NCBI GenBank assembly: GCA_013398015.1
Contig: VZRR01004499.1
Coordinates: forward strand, 611,611 to 675,610
Reading direction: 5' to 3'
DNA length: 64,000 bases
From: Oreocharis arfaki
Lineage: Eukaryota; Chordata; Aves; Passeriformes; Paramythiidae
In this document: positions 1 to 12,500 of the stretch, in pieces
Layout of the letters: each line of letters begins with the position of its first letter
How positions within the stretch are numbered: the first letter of the stretch is position 1
Notes under the pieces: model-generated
Seen by the model: only the letters and a program-made list of their open reading frames with translations
Databases searched by the model: none
What the model was told of the DNA's origin: nothing
Made by a program: the position numbers and the translations under genes

Positions 1-310
1 TACTCTCAAGGCTTATTATGTTTCCCCAAACACAAACGCACCAAATCAGCAAGAAGCTTGAAAAGGCTAAATTTTAGATTACAGTGCTTCTCCTACATCT
101 CACTTTAGCAAGCGTAACACTTTAGCTAAGTCAATGACTTGTGAAATTTTGGGGGGGAAAGCAGTGCGATTTCTGTAATCTGTTTTTCGTTGTCCTGCAA
201 AATGTTTTGCGTAATCACTGTTTCCGTTTATGAAGCACATGCAAAAACATGTACATTTCCTGAGTGCCTGCTGGTTCCTTATCTCTGTGTCTTTTACTAT
301 GATGTTATAG

Positions 311-361
311 AGCTTGGATCATATGGAAACCTAAAATATTATGACACAATGACTGAAGAAG
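311..361 (+). CDS. SLC24A2: SLC24A2 coding exon a (51 nt, probably alternatively spliced)
   Basis: The exon encodes LGSYGNLKYYDTMTEE, starting with the last two bases of a codon (AG) and ending with the first base (G) of the next. A pyrimidine-rich tract ending in TTATAG precedes it, and a strong donor, GTAAGA, follows. The exon is 51 nt and enters and leaves in phase 1, so skipping it removes exactly 17 residues without a frameshift. A 17-residue splice deletion in the cytoplasmic loop is known for mammalian NCKX2, and I infer this is the bird counterpart. The G at its end joins GA of the next exon to make Gly, giving TMTEEGKFKERAS, as expected for NCKX2. Its length is too short for ordinary ORF finding; confidence rests on phase, splice sites and sequence recall. 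Confidence 0.82.
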
Positions 362-3300
362 GTAAGAAATATTTTAGAATTGTTTGTATCAGCTTTTTTT
401 GAAGCCCTTTGAGTGCCTTTTTTGTGTTTATATTTTCCTTTGTTTTTCTTCATCCTATTTTCGTTTTCTCCGTTTTTGAATAGCTCCTTTTCGCATGTCT
501 TTATTGATGGCTCAATCAGTTATGACTCTTTCTTCAAGCTTTTGTTTTCAGTATTTCAGTTCTGCTATTTCAGATAAGGAAATACAATGGGATGCTTTTA
601 GCAAAGAACATACATGCAAAACCATACTTGCAAATTATATGGCACAGTATAACATAGATTGTAGATGCTTATTTGTTGCCATGTTTTACTATGCATTCAA
701 GAAGAGGAATTCATTTATGGATTTTCATGACACTCAGAACAATTGCTAAGTGACTTCATTTTACGATATTATTGAAAAGTAATGAATAGCCTTTAAAAAC
801 CAGGCATGTTATTTCCTGGAGTATTAATTGTATGCTTGATTGCAATGCAAAAAAATTGCAGTTTGAAATCCTTGTTCTAGCAATATAAGAAGGAAGTAAT
901 TAGGGCCTGAATCAGGGCTCAGTGAAATCTCAGGAAATTTTTCTGCTGATTCAAAAGCATTGCAGTTCTATCATACTAATTCAGGAAAGCAGTTAACTGT
1001 GTACTAAATTCCCAACACATGCTTTTAGTCCTAGTGCGGTCAGCATTTCTACAATGTGGAATTATCTCTGAGACCTGATCGTCTGTAGGATCAAGGCCTC
1101 TTGTCCAGCTCCCTGATTATAATGCCAGACAGATGTTTTCATTATGTTAAGTTTAGAAATTAGCAGCCTGTTTGAAGATGGGGAAAATTTTGAGGCCTCT
1201 AGAAAAGTTTGGCACCTATTCCTACTTGTTTTTACTCATGGGAATTTAAGCCAACCTTAATTCTCTGTTTTTAAAAACACAGTTACTTTCTAGTGTCAAG
1301 TAATCTTGAAGATTCTAAGAGAATCTTCATTACATGACTTATGATCATTCCTCAGGAAGGATGGGAAGTGATAACCTCTATTTCCCTCTTTTTGCATCTG
1401 CTGTTGATACACCAATATAACCGTCCGGTTCTGGGGCTGGCTATGGGAGGTGGTTCCATGCACCTTGGTGCCAGGTGTTGGAAGATGCTGTTTTCATCTG
1501 TAGCAGGCCTGAGCTTGCAGAATGGTCTTGCCTCACTACCCTCTATAACCCAGATTAAGCATCTGGTTCACAGGGGTGGCACCAATAAAGAAGATGTCTG
1601 AGAGTAGATTTTAACAGGCAAACAGTGGTGTCTATGTTGTTTAAATACACCTCTCAAGCATCCGTAAGGAGCCTGAACCACTCAGATATGTCTACCAGAG
1701 GTAAAGCTTTTTCAGTATGTCTTACCTGAGTCGTCCTTACAATCAAGATACAGAGGTAATTTCTCATTGCAGCCTTAAACCTGGGTATGTTAAGGTTTTT
1801 ATTTTTTATGGTGAAGTATTACATCTACTATTTCAAAAGTAGCCTTCTGAAATACATAAATACTCTGTTGATAGCTAATAGGGAAACGCCTGTTGCAATA
1901 TGATACATGCATATATATGTATGTTATTACTGTGCCTATGCAGAAGTAATGCTATTAATATTCAATGTCATCTCAGAATGCACTTCTCATGAATAACTAA
2001 TTCAGGACCATACTGCAACAACAGGAAAAATCCAGTAGCAGAAATAAAAAGGAAGCTCTTTATCATTAGAAACACTGACGAGAGTCTGTGATGCAGTTTA
2101 CCTTCTCAAATACAACTATCATCATCATCATTTTCACTTGTCTTTCACAAAGCAAGTAATCCCAGAGTGTATCCCAGAAGTTGTATTTTGATCAAAGTGT
2201 ACTATATTTTTGGCTTTCTGTTCGGATTTTCAGAAGTTTAGTTGCTATCACTCCACATCACACTTACTTGCATTGCCAATTTTCTTCTCTCTCTTCCTTT
2301 TTTTGACTGAGGTTTTTGTACCTTTTGCACAGCAACTTAGTCACAGGACCACATAAATCCACTTACAAATCCATTGATTTTTTTTCTGATAAAGTACATC
2401 CTTATGTCCAGGCCCCCAAGCCTGGGGTGGAGATAGGCAATATTCTTTCAGTCCTCCAGTGAAGAAACTCAAGTGCATTTATTCTTCCTCCTGCATCTTC
2501 CTCCCTGCAAAAATCAGGGACAAGAATTAGTGGTAAATCTATAATACACAATCAGATTCAGCCTAATGGCCAGAGAGCCATTGTGCTCCATGTATTAGAA
2601 ACTGATTTCTGTTGTTTTGATTGTTCCTCTTTGGTCTGAAAGTGACTTTAAATTAATTTTAGGTTAATCAGGCCCAACTGAGAGAGTAAACTTGCCCTGT
2701 AAGATGAGAAGAGATCCTCACAGTAATCTTGTGTTCCACCAATAGCCTACAACACAACAAAATTGCGTGTGTTTTCATTTGATACTTCTTCATGATCTTA
2801 ATGTTAGAGGAGAAAGCATGTAGGGTGGATTTCTGGAACTGGTCAGTAGGGAACTCACTAGTTCTGTTCCACAGCACGCCATCAGCAGAATTAGTAAGTA
2901 CAGTTTGGAGTGCTCAACAGGCACAGATTTGACATGTTCAGACTCATAAAAGCTTGGCTATAGCTAGATAGATGCAGTAATTTTCCTTTGATCGCAGACT
3001 GAAAACTAGGCGAGTGGTAGAGTCTTGAATTTTTGAAATGGGTGAATTTCTGGAGAACTGTTTTCGCATTTTCTGACCTAGGGAGCTTGTACTGTGCAAT
3101 TTAGTTTGTAGTTAAAGGATTGGCTTTTTAATATATCCTTTATCAGGAGGAGAATCTCCGCCAACTGATGCCAGCTGGAGTTACTCATGCAGATCAAGGC
3201 ACATCTACATTATACAATACTGATTTGTTTCTATCTATTCAAATAAAACCAATTTAGTTTTAAGCTACCTTCTCTGGTAATCATCTGGCCTTGATCACCT

Positions 3301-5897
3301 CTTCCTTCAACCTCATTCTTTGCAAACTAAAATGAGCTGAAAAATGTCAGAGTTTAGTGAACCTAGATTAACTAAGAATTTTCTATAGCTATCTGTCCTA
3401 TTTTAGGTCCATGGAATCATGCATTCCCATTCACCTAAACTCTAATTATACCGGCTTCTGTGAAAATCTCTGTTGCATAGTCAAACCACAGTACATAGGA
3501 CTGTTACAGAGGAAACATATGCACCTACCTTGTAGAAATAAGAATAGTAACATAAGATTCCTGTGCTTTATTTTAGTGAGCCCACCGAAAGATAAGAAAA
3601 AAGACATGAGAGAAGATCTGTGTCTAAGATTGGCCTTAGTGGCTTTCTGAAAATTGGGATTACTTAGATACATCCTCATCTGGTCCTTTTTCTTGGTGGC
3701 TCTGTGCTTCCCTTTCAGTGAACAAGTTTTGATTTGGTTTAAAGGAGGAAAATGACAGAGAAGGGGAGGGAAGGAGGGAGGGAGGGGGCATTGCTCTGCT
3801 GTCTTTTTACATCTCGCTGTCTTTTTACCTCTCACTGTCTTCATGCAGGTGAGCACGACTGCTTTTTTCAGTTTCATGGTTTTGATAGTTAATAATGCCT
3901 TTTAATCATTTCCTTGCACTTTTGCTACCTGCATTGAGTGAATCTAATGGAAGGTAATGATGTAAAACCATTTAAACTGAACCATACATCTACTGAGAAA
4001 TAAAAATAGAACAAAACACAGTTTCCATTTCAAATGTTGATTTTGACTTCCATGACAGTGACTTATAACTGTGGAACAGTCTCCTGAATGGAATGGTGTA
4101 ACTTAACATTTTTAAAAGACAGTGTCAGAAAGTCTTTCTAAAGATGGTGAGAGGTTTTTGTAAATGTGAAAAACGTAGAGGACACATTCAGTTAAGCTAA
4201 TCTAAACCAGTGTGAATCTCTGTGAAGACATTTTCTTTTCAGTTCAATAATGGCCATGTTTCTCTGTTAAGAAAACCTACACAGTTTCACAGAATCTCAA
4301 CTAAAATACTAGAATATCTTTAAATCTTCATAATTTAAATTAATGTCTTAAACTGAACATTTAATTGAAAGGTCCTACCCCATCTTGGAGTAGGTGGAGA
4401 CATGGATGGTTCTACAGATATTTTTCAGAAAATGTCTCACCTGCATCATTTTCATTACTTTCATAAAATACATTTTTATATATGTGGCACCACAAGCTGA
4501 ATTCTCAAATACTTAAAGCTGAGTTGGAGCCTGAAAGGCAGCAAAATCCTTTAGCAAACTGAAATTATATCAGGCACCTTTTAATATCTACATATTCTTC
4601 TGGGTAAGCGTTTTTGAATGCCCATACTCTTTCAAAAGAAGTTAGGAACCGCCATGACTCAGCATTTTGAGTTAAAATATTTGGGGATATGATTTGCATT
4701 TTTTCTGGTTTTTTCTCTTTTATCAATCTGCTATCCCAAAAAATTCCTGTTCTTTCTCTCACTCTCTCTTTCTTTAACTTTTTGTTACTTCTTCCCTTCC
4801 AACTACAATCTCTGTCTCTTACCCTGTACAGTGGAATAATAAGATGCCAGGTTATTTATGCTTGTGTTTTATGCTTAAATACTATTCTGCAGGCGTTTTA
4901 CTCTGGGTGCCAAAAAAAGATAATATTTTCAAAATATTGTGAATTGCTAATTTTGATTTTTTTTTTTGGAGCATGTTTGTGAAAAGATAGGGACTGCAGA
5001 AAGGACAGTACTGCTTATTAAATATTTGTGGCATTCCAGGTGGTTTGCTCTTGAGAAATTAGTTCCACTTCCCAGCAAATGATAGCTGCTAGTCCCTGTG
5101 AACTGCTCATATGCTTCTTCACACACAAAAGTGTTGGTACAGGGCTTTGAAGCTTCTATTTTAAGGACCGATGAGAGGATTTCTTTCCTAACTAATGATT
5201 TATCCGTGTGTGATTAGAATTTCTCCAAGCTTTTAGCTTGAAAGTGACTGTTATCCAAATAACTGAATTAATTCATGACTTCTTACTTTTACTTTCCACA
5301 ATTAATCTTTTATATAATTCCATTGAAATATCTTCTGGCATTCAGCCTGTGCTGGTTTTGCTGCAGGGACACTAACAGTTTTCAATGGATTTTTTTTAAT
5401 GGAGAATTAAATGAGCTACAGGCCCTGTACTATAATAGTATTCTTAATTAGAAGTGTACTGTAAAATAGCCACCAGTTGAACTTTTAAAAAATATTTTAG
5501 AAGACTAAAAGTGCAACAGCAATCAGGATAACAATAAAGGCAGATACATCAACTTTCTACACAACATAGGCTGTCATAAGCTGTCTAAAGAGTCCCTACA
5601 TAAAAGTATCAATCAAGGCAGAGAAAAGATTAATTTCACTTCGTATTTGACATCTTTGACATTGCCTAGTTTGAATGTATCATTTGGACACAGTGGTCAA
5701 TAAAGAGTGACAGAACCCAGGACCTCTGGAAAGTGTGTCGCCTTAGAGAGAGTGTAGAGGTTGAGCTGCATGGTTAACTTCATGGGAGACAGAAAAAAAA
5801 AAAACAAAAACCCAACCTGGCAAGTTTAGAAGAAAATTTATCTTTAAGAATCTGATGTGAAAATCATGTATTCTGGAGAGTTCTTCTTCCCCTTCTG
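362..5897 (+). other. SLC24A2 intron, left part
   Basis: AT-rich intronic sequence. I see no exon, repeat family or RNA gene. Minor items are an ATC run near 2120, a purine/G-run tract at about 3755-3790, and short spurious ORFs on both strands (for example the minus-strand frame at 3446-3877), none resembling a known protein. Confidence 0.6.
3755..3790 (+). repeat. GGGA-rich low-complexity tract, G-quadruplex candidate
   Basis: A run of closely spaced G-tracts (GGGG, GGG, GGG, GGG, GGGGG with one- to four-base A/G loops) lies in the first intron of the window. Four or more G-runs with short loops fit the standard quadruplex pattern on the sense strand. Structure formation is inference only. 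Confidence 0.55.
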
Positions 5898-7250
5898 AAG
5901 CACAGAATAGGCCAAGTTGGAAGGCACCGACAGGGATCATCAAGTCCAGCTCCTGGCCCTGCTCCTGGCCCTGGCCCTGCACAGCCCCATCCCCAAGAGT
6001 CACACCATGTGCCTGAGAGCGATGTCCAAATGCTTCCTGAACTCTGTCAGGCTGGTGCTGTAACCACTGCCCTGGGGAGCTGTTCCAGTGCCCAACCATC
6101 CTTGGGGTGAAGAACCTTTTCCTGATATCTAACCTAAACCTACCCCTGAGTCAGCTTCAGGCCATTCCCTCAGGTCCTGTCACTGGTCACCACAGAGAAG
6201 AGGTCAGTGCCTGCCCCCCGTCTTCTCTTCACGAGGAAGTTGTTGACTGTAATCAGGTCTCCCCTCTGTTTCTTCTTCTTCAGGCTGAACAGACCAAGTG
6301 ACCTCAGCCACTCCTCCCACAGCTTCCCCTCAAGGCCCTTCACCACCTTCACTGGCCTCCTTTGGACACTCTCTAAAAGCTCAATGTCTTTCTTGCATCG
6401 CAGTGGCCCAAACTGCCCCCAGCACTCGAGGTGAGGCTGCCCCAGTGCAGAGCAGAGCAGGACAATCCCCTCCCTTGCCTGGCTGGCAATGCTGTGCCTG
6501 ATGCCGCTTGGGACATGCTTGGCCCTCCTGGCTGCCAGGGCACTGCTGACTCATGATCAACTTTCCACTGACCAGAACCTGCAGGTGCCTTTCCATGGCA
6601 CTGCTTTCCAGTTTCTCGTTCTCCAGTCTGTCTGCACATCCAGGGTTGCCCCACCCCTGGTGCAGAATCTGGCACTTTCCCTTGTTGAACTTCATCTGGT
6701 TGGTGATTGCCCAGCCCCCCGATTTGTCAAGGCCCTCTGCAGGGCCTCCCTGCCTTCAAGGTAGTCAGCAGCTCCTCCCAGTTTTGTGTCATGTGCGAAC
6801 TTGCTCAGTATCCCTCCCAGTCCTGCATCCAAGTCATTTTTGAAGATGTTGAAGAGCACAGGCCCGAGGATGGAGCCCTGTGGAACACCACCAGTGACAG
6901 GTCCCCCAGTCTGATGTCACCCCATTCACTGTAGCCCCTTGTGCCTGACCCATGAGCCAGTTGCTCACCCGTCACATGATGTGTTTATCCAGCTGTGGGC
7001 TACTCATTTTGTCCAGAAGGATCCTCTAGGAGAAAGTATTGAAAGCTGTACTGAAATCCAAAAAGATCACATCAGCTGGTTTCCCTTGATCAACTGAATG
7101 TTACCTTGTCATAAAAAGAAATCAGATTTGATAAGCAGGACTTTCCCCTCATTCCATGCTGGCTGTGAGCAGTGACTGTGTTGTCTTTCAGGTGTTTTTC
7201 AAAAACTCCCAGAATAATCTTCATAATTTTTCCAAGCAATGAAGTGAGTA
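5898..7250 (-). mobile_element. CR1 LINE fragment, 5' truncated
   Basis: Read on the minus strand, this has the 3' half of a CR1 element. The 3' end lies at the left, at 5898-5960, where the diagnostic stretch about a 'ccaagttggaaggcacc' start is seen. The conserved pre-tail region at 6040-6200 follows, then the C-terminal reverse transcriptase region. A minus-strand frame at 6381-6695 reads MKFNKGKCQILH and resembles the CR1 motif MKFNKAKCKVLHL. The right end near 7250 is where similarity fades, so the element is truncated at its 5' side, as most CR1 copies are. It has many indels and stops and is not active. It sits in the intron, antisense to SLC24A2. Confidence 0.88.
6381..6695 (-). pseudogene. 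CR1 ORF2 remnant (reverse transcriptase C-terminal region)
   Basis: A minus-strand frame starts with the CR1-typical MKFNKGKCQILHQGWGNPG and continues into the region after the RT palm. It has no catalytic aspartates in this stretch and is broken by frame changes on both sides. It is part of the CR1 fragment at 5898-7250 and not a host gene. Confidence 0.7.
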
Positions 7251-7754
7251 GAAATCGCAGACACATAGATGAGTTCAAAGTGACAAAGCTGACCACACTC
7301 TCTATAATGCAATATATGTGTTAATATGAAATTCTGTTCTACTGTACAACTAATTGAGAACTGAAACTGTGTTTGTTTATGATATCTTTATTCATCTGTA
7401 TTCATCTGTATTGATCTTCTGCTTCAGCTGAAATCTTAACCAGCACATTTATAGGTGGGACTTGACTGACTTCGTCTGAAGAAAAATCATAGGTTTTGGT
7501 TTCTGTTTCTTGTTCTATTTGTTGCTGAGTTCTCTTCCCCCACCCCCTCCCCCCACCAAAAAAAAAGAAAAGAAAAAGAAAAAAAAAATCCCACCATGTA
7601 TATGGGAACATGAGATAGTGTTTAATAGCATATTTGGTGTTTGAAGAGGAATTGAAATGGATTATCCCCACTGATCTATGGAGCCTAAGCTATGGCAAAG
7701 AAACTTTGTGTCTCAAAACGGCTGCATTGTAATAATGACAATATTTTCTTTTAG
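7251..7754 (+). other. SLC24A2 intron, end part, with C-run/A-run tract
   Basis: No exon or repeat family recognised. A C-run tract at 7536-7557 (three C-runs of five or six) is followed directly by an A/G-rich run to about 7590. A short direct repeat (ATTCATCTGT twice) lies near 7391-7410. The last bases (CTTTTAG) are the splice acceptor of the next exon. Confidence 0.6.
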
Positions 7755-7850
7755 GAAAGTTCAAGGAAAGGGCCTCAATTCTGCATAATATTGCCAAAAA
7801 GAAGTGCCAGGTAGAAGACAGTGAAAGGCAGAATGGAGCTGCTAATCACG
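7755..7850 (+). CDS. SLC24A2: SLC24A2 coding exon b (cytoplasmic loop)
   Basis: The acceptor TTTTCTTTTAG is followed by 96 nt encoding GKFKERASILHNIAKKKC, then QVEDSERQNGAANH. The exon ends in phase 1 before the donor GTGAGT. The segment lies in the large cytoplasmic loop between the two membrane clusters. The basic stretch IAKKK and the tail RQNGAANH match the NCKX2 loop as I remember it and help separate NCKX2 from NCKX1. Exon length is a multiple of three with equal phases on both sides, so it is also symmetric. It is preceded by the 51-nt exon 7.4 kb upstream. Confidence 0.92.
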
Positions 7851-9475
7851 GTGAGTGAAGCATTACAGATTTATCACCTGTTCCTGGGAGTCTCTTTCAG
7901 TGTTTTATTTTGTTTGAAATTCGTTAATCATTACTTTCTCCTACACCACGTAGGCTATTTTCATAAAAATACTCTGATTCTCTGTACCAAAGGGAATGAA
8001 ATTTATGGATGGGACAGGAGTTGAATGCAAGAATAGAAAGCTAGTCAAAGCATACAGAAAGCCTTCTGGCAGGTTGAACAGAAAAGGCAAAGCTGATTTT
8101 GGTTTTGTGTTGAAGTGGTGGAGAGGCAAAACTTCCCTACAGTACATTTGGGAAAATTTAATTAATTTATTTAAATGCTCTAGTAGAATATGTGTTTTGT
8201 ATGGTATCACCCTTGTCACAAAAAGAATCACCTTCATATTTAAGATTTGATTTGTCTGTATACTACTTGCTTGGAGTCATTTAGGCCCATCTATGCTAAT
8301 TGTGTAAAATTAACTTACTAAGGTTTGCCATTCAGGCAAGAATTTGTATTTTAGTTCCAAAGTTCCTATGCTAGAGGAAAATCTGTACCATGACCTGTTT
8401 TCTCTACTTTACCTCATCATATTATCTGCATTAGAAAATCAGATACAAATGTGTCCAATAAAGTCTGAATCATTTTATTACTTGACACTGTTTCTGACCT
8501 TGTGTTATGTTTACATATTATTTGCTTCCAAAATTTGCAATTGGTTGGGACAGTCTGTTAATAAAACAAAATGCTGACTGCGGGGTTAAGAGACAACACA
8601 CATATACTGAAATAATTACAGATAGTCTGGCACTCCGCTGTGGCTGTGATCTCAGATTTTTAATTTAGAAGAATCTCAGGATAGCAGTAATGTAACTAGA
8701 CAGCTGTATTTACTTCTATGCACAAGAGCATTCCATAAGGCATGTTGAACATGAGTAAGGCATTTCATATTCCCCATTACTTTATATTGTCCAAGGGATT
8801 TTGGGCCATTGACAGCATTTATGTCCTACATACTTATAGAGGTAATTACCGCTTAAAGAACTCCAAGATAGTCAAAATAAGAATAAATTTTAATAAATTT
8901 GGCATCAGAACCCAAAGGCCTAACTTTATCCCTTTAATTCCTGTGGGAATTTAGCACAAGGACTACAGCATTCTGGTTTAAAGATCATCCTCTATTATTG
9001 GATGTTTTTACACCATCTGTTTACTCTTTCCCCACACTTTTGCACAGGAGACAGCAGGATTACAGCTTGGAAGCAACCTTACTAGTTGCAGGGGTTAGTG
9101 TGTTACAAAATCTATATTGCTGAGTATATCCCCTCACCTGTAAATGCAGCATGTTGCATTCTGTTATGTCAGGGGTGAATGCTGTATCTCATTTTTTACC
9201 TGAAGTATTAGGCTCAGTGTGTTTAGCATAAACAAAGAGCACTGAATAGTGCAATGAACTTAAATATTTCTCCAAATGCTAGTTCACTGCTTGTAAGATT
9301 TTTGTTGAAAATGTGTACTAGGCAATTTTTTTTCTCTCTAACACAGATGTTGGTTCAACTTTAGTATTTGATAATTTTCTGAGACTAGATATATGACAGC
9401 TATTTCAATAGTATATTTGTTATTTAATATTCTGATCTGTCGTTTTCCCACTCTCATCTATGGATGATGCCACAG
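7851..9475 (+). other. SLC24A2 intron
   Basis: AT-rich intron of about 1.6 kb. I see no exon, repeat family or RNA gene. The pyrimidine tract at about 9440-9457 lies somewhat far (about 18 nt) from the acceptor AG used for the next exon. Confidence 0.6.
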
Positions 9476-9561
9476 AGAAAGGTGCGAAAGTGGAAGTTGC
9501 AGTAACACCACCGAGTGATTCAGGACCAGTGCAGAATGGAATCGCCCATAATGTCGAAGAG
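9476..9561 (+). CDS. SLC24A2: SLC24A2 coding exon c (cytoplasmic loop)
   Basis: Starting after ...GCCACAG, the exon adds AG to the preceding G to make Glu and reads EKGAKVEVAVTPPSDSGP, then VQNGIAHNVEE. It ends in phase 0 at a GTTAGT donor. The fragment TPPSDSGPVQNG parallels the NCKX2 loop. The bird version appears several residues shorter than the mammalian loop between the NH-EK junction and TPPSD, judged from memory. The stretch between pyrimidine tract and AG contains purines (ATGGATGATG), so this acceptor looks weaker than the others. An upstream ATG at 9460 is intronic and is not a start codon. Confidence 0.85.
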
Positions 9562-12500
9562 GTTAGTGACTTTTTAAATTATTCTTTTTATTATTGTATT
9601 AGTAAATATATTGCATGCTTGATTGTGCTTTTCACTGAAATTGAACGTCTTAATAAAAAGAAGATGACAGTATGAACTGTCTGCATAATATTTAGTTTCC
9701 ATTTACGACTGAATCCACTGTACAGTTTGCCATATATAAAAGCACTGTTCCTGCCCTTAAGTGTAAGGTAAGATGGGAGTCTGGACCCATTCTTTTAGGT
9801 TTTTGTTGTTTTTTTTTTACTTTACAGACTTGATGTTTGCAGCCCTAAATATAGCTAATAGAAATTGCTTGTCACATTGCACAAAACCTGTTCTCTTAAG
9901 AGAACCTGTCATGATGTGCATCATGGAATAGTCAAAATTCATTATGAAAGAGGAGCTGTGCAAAAACTTCTGCATCCTGCCTTCTGTTACCTTGCTTCAA
10001 AAGATTTTTTCCCACAGAGATTTTTCAGTGAAAACAATGAAGAAAACGCAATCTTAAGCTATCACATATCACAGCAGTGTCCACATGTTATCAATTTACA
10101 TTGTAATAAAACATTTCCTAGGCTTGTTCAGAAATCAGCAAGGTCAAGGAGCTTTATCATTTGAGATAATGGTTTCAGTTTCAAGCAACTGCAGGGGAAG
10201 AAGGGAAAACTATTGCAAGAGTACATTACTCAGCAATGCCTTCCTTTCATCTCCCTTTAGACTTTTTAAATTTGCAGTGAAGCAGGCTTTGGAACTTTTA
10301 TGTTAATTTCAACAAGTGTTAGAACATTCTGAACAATGATTCTTATGTAGTAGATGTGGGATACATTATTTATCCTTATCCAAACGGCACAACAGAGCAA
10401 AGCAAGGAGGTTTGTATCTGGTGGAGGAGTGAGTCTGCAGATTTAGCTCCATCAGTCTGGGTGAAAGGATTTCAGGTATCTGCTGTCAAAATAAAAACTA
10501 GCAGTCTCCTAACTGCATTTTGAGATAGTCCATGCTGGATTCCTCCCCAGTTCTGTCTTCTTCCAGTGATAACCTGACAGATCTCTTAGGCTGAAACCTA
10601 TTTTGTAATTTAAAAGTACATACTGGAATTTTTGAGAAGTTGCAATACAAATAGTCTACTCATCTACGGAACAAATAAATAGGCTTCCATAATACTTAGG
10701 ACCCTACTTCACTGTCAGGTTCTCTGCCAACTCTGTAGTGTACCAGAGCCTTTCCTCAGTGTTTTGCCTGGCTTTTTGTGCATAGCTTCCTTAAACACCT
10801 TCCCAAACTATAGTATCACTCTGAAGCTAACACTGGGCTTTTCAGTTTCCTTCTGCTCTGTATATTGACTTTGTGGACACTAATAGGATTGCTCTCAATT
10901 TGTAGAAGACAACAAAATTTGCAGGCAACAACAGAAGCCCACACACAGCATTTTTGTGACCCTTTTCATTGATGAATATTAGAATTTGAAGAAGGGAAAT
11001 TGGTCATTGCCCTCCTCCTTCTTTTTAGCTTTTCCAAACTTGACCTACAAATGGTCTTGAATTTTGATCTTTTTGTCACCAAGTGTTCTCCATTGTATAT
11101 TGATATCATTTGCTTCTGTTTCTAGGTAGAATTCAATCAAGTAGGTTGAAATTTTGATGGTTTTTCCTTACTCTAATGCAAAAGGAATTGTAGTAGTGTC
11201 AGAATTTGGAAAGATAATATAAAATTGCTTCTCTCCAGTTTTTGACTTGTGTAGTCTAAAGATATGGTTTTGAGATCCAAAAGTGCTGTTTAGAAAAATC
11301 TCTTAAAAAAACTAACTGTGAGTGCCTCCATATTGTGGTAGTGATAATTTAGAACTGAGAAAATTAGAGATACTGTTCATCCACTGTCTGGATGAACAAA
11401 GCTTCAAATATGCCTTTGGGGGAAAAAACATTGTCCTGAAAACTGTGGCATGTGAAATGGAGATACTCACACAGCAGGTCATCCTGGAACATGTTTGCAG
11501 TGATGATACAGAAGACCTGCATAGGGATCTAATTCTTTCTCCTAGTGAAAAGATATCTCAGGCTAAGACTCCAAGCAAAGGACAAAAAACCAGCTTTCGT
11601 ATTGTATTTTAATGTTCATATATTTGTAAAATAATTTTTTTTGAAGTGTAATACTCCCAATTGCCATGATATTTTCCATATACCTCTCCTGGTTTCTTCA
11701 GGAGCTCTTTAGGAACATCTTTATATTTTCTTTCTTTTTCAAGAGAGAAGGAAAGGCTTACACAGAGCTGAAACACCACACAAGACAGATTTGAGGACAC
11801 TGTCAAGTTAATGACTTCTGCAATATGTCATGATAGGTGTATTTCACCTAATTTACTTTTTTGATTTGTTTTGTTTTTAATTTCTTCATTTCTCTCTTCC
11901 AAACTGCACTGTCTTTCTCTTCCCTTTTACCTAGGACCTTAACTCCATTTTTCTTACTCCACTGTCCTCCAGGGAAAGTCAGCTGTTCTCTTTCTAGCTC
12001 AAGCTCTTCTGCAACAAAAACAACTCTCCTTATGCTGCTTGCAGAAATTCAAAAAGGCTGTCCAGAAAATGTACCCAGCAACTCAATCATTTGTGCCAGA
12101 TAGTAAGACTCGTATCACTCCACTTAACTATAAGCAGAAGCCAATATCCTACACTTTGATAAAATTGGGATCATCAGCTAAGGACAGATGGCTGTGGTGT
12201 CCTTCCCATTCCTTAGCCAGCACAGGAGGGAACAATACCTCCTCCCACCATACCATCTGTAAGACATTACTGCTTTATTTGAAGTCAGAAATTGCCTTCC
12301 TTTCCGCTGGATATTGCATCTTCCTTGGGGATTTTGTTCTACTTACAGCATTCTGTCTCTTAACCTTTAGCAGGTTGCCACAGAGGAGAAGACTCTGTTA
12401 TATAAAACTTGATGGAGTGGTACCAAGCATGCATAAGAAAACGAAAGAAGACTAGAAGGGCACTTACTATCTCATTAAATGTTTTATAAAGTGCCCTTCA

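Noticed and set aside
3446..3877. 143-codon minus-strand frame rich in Lys and Pro
   Set aside because: Produced by low-complexity purine and G-run sequence within an intron.
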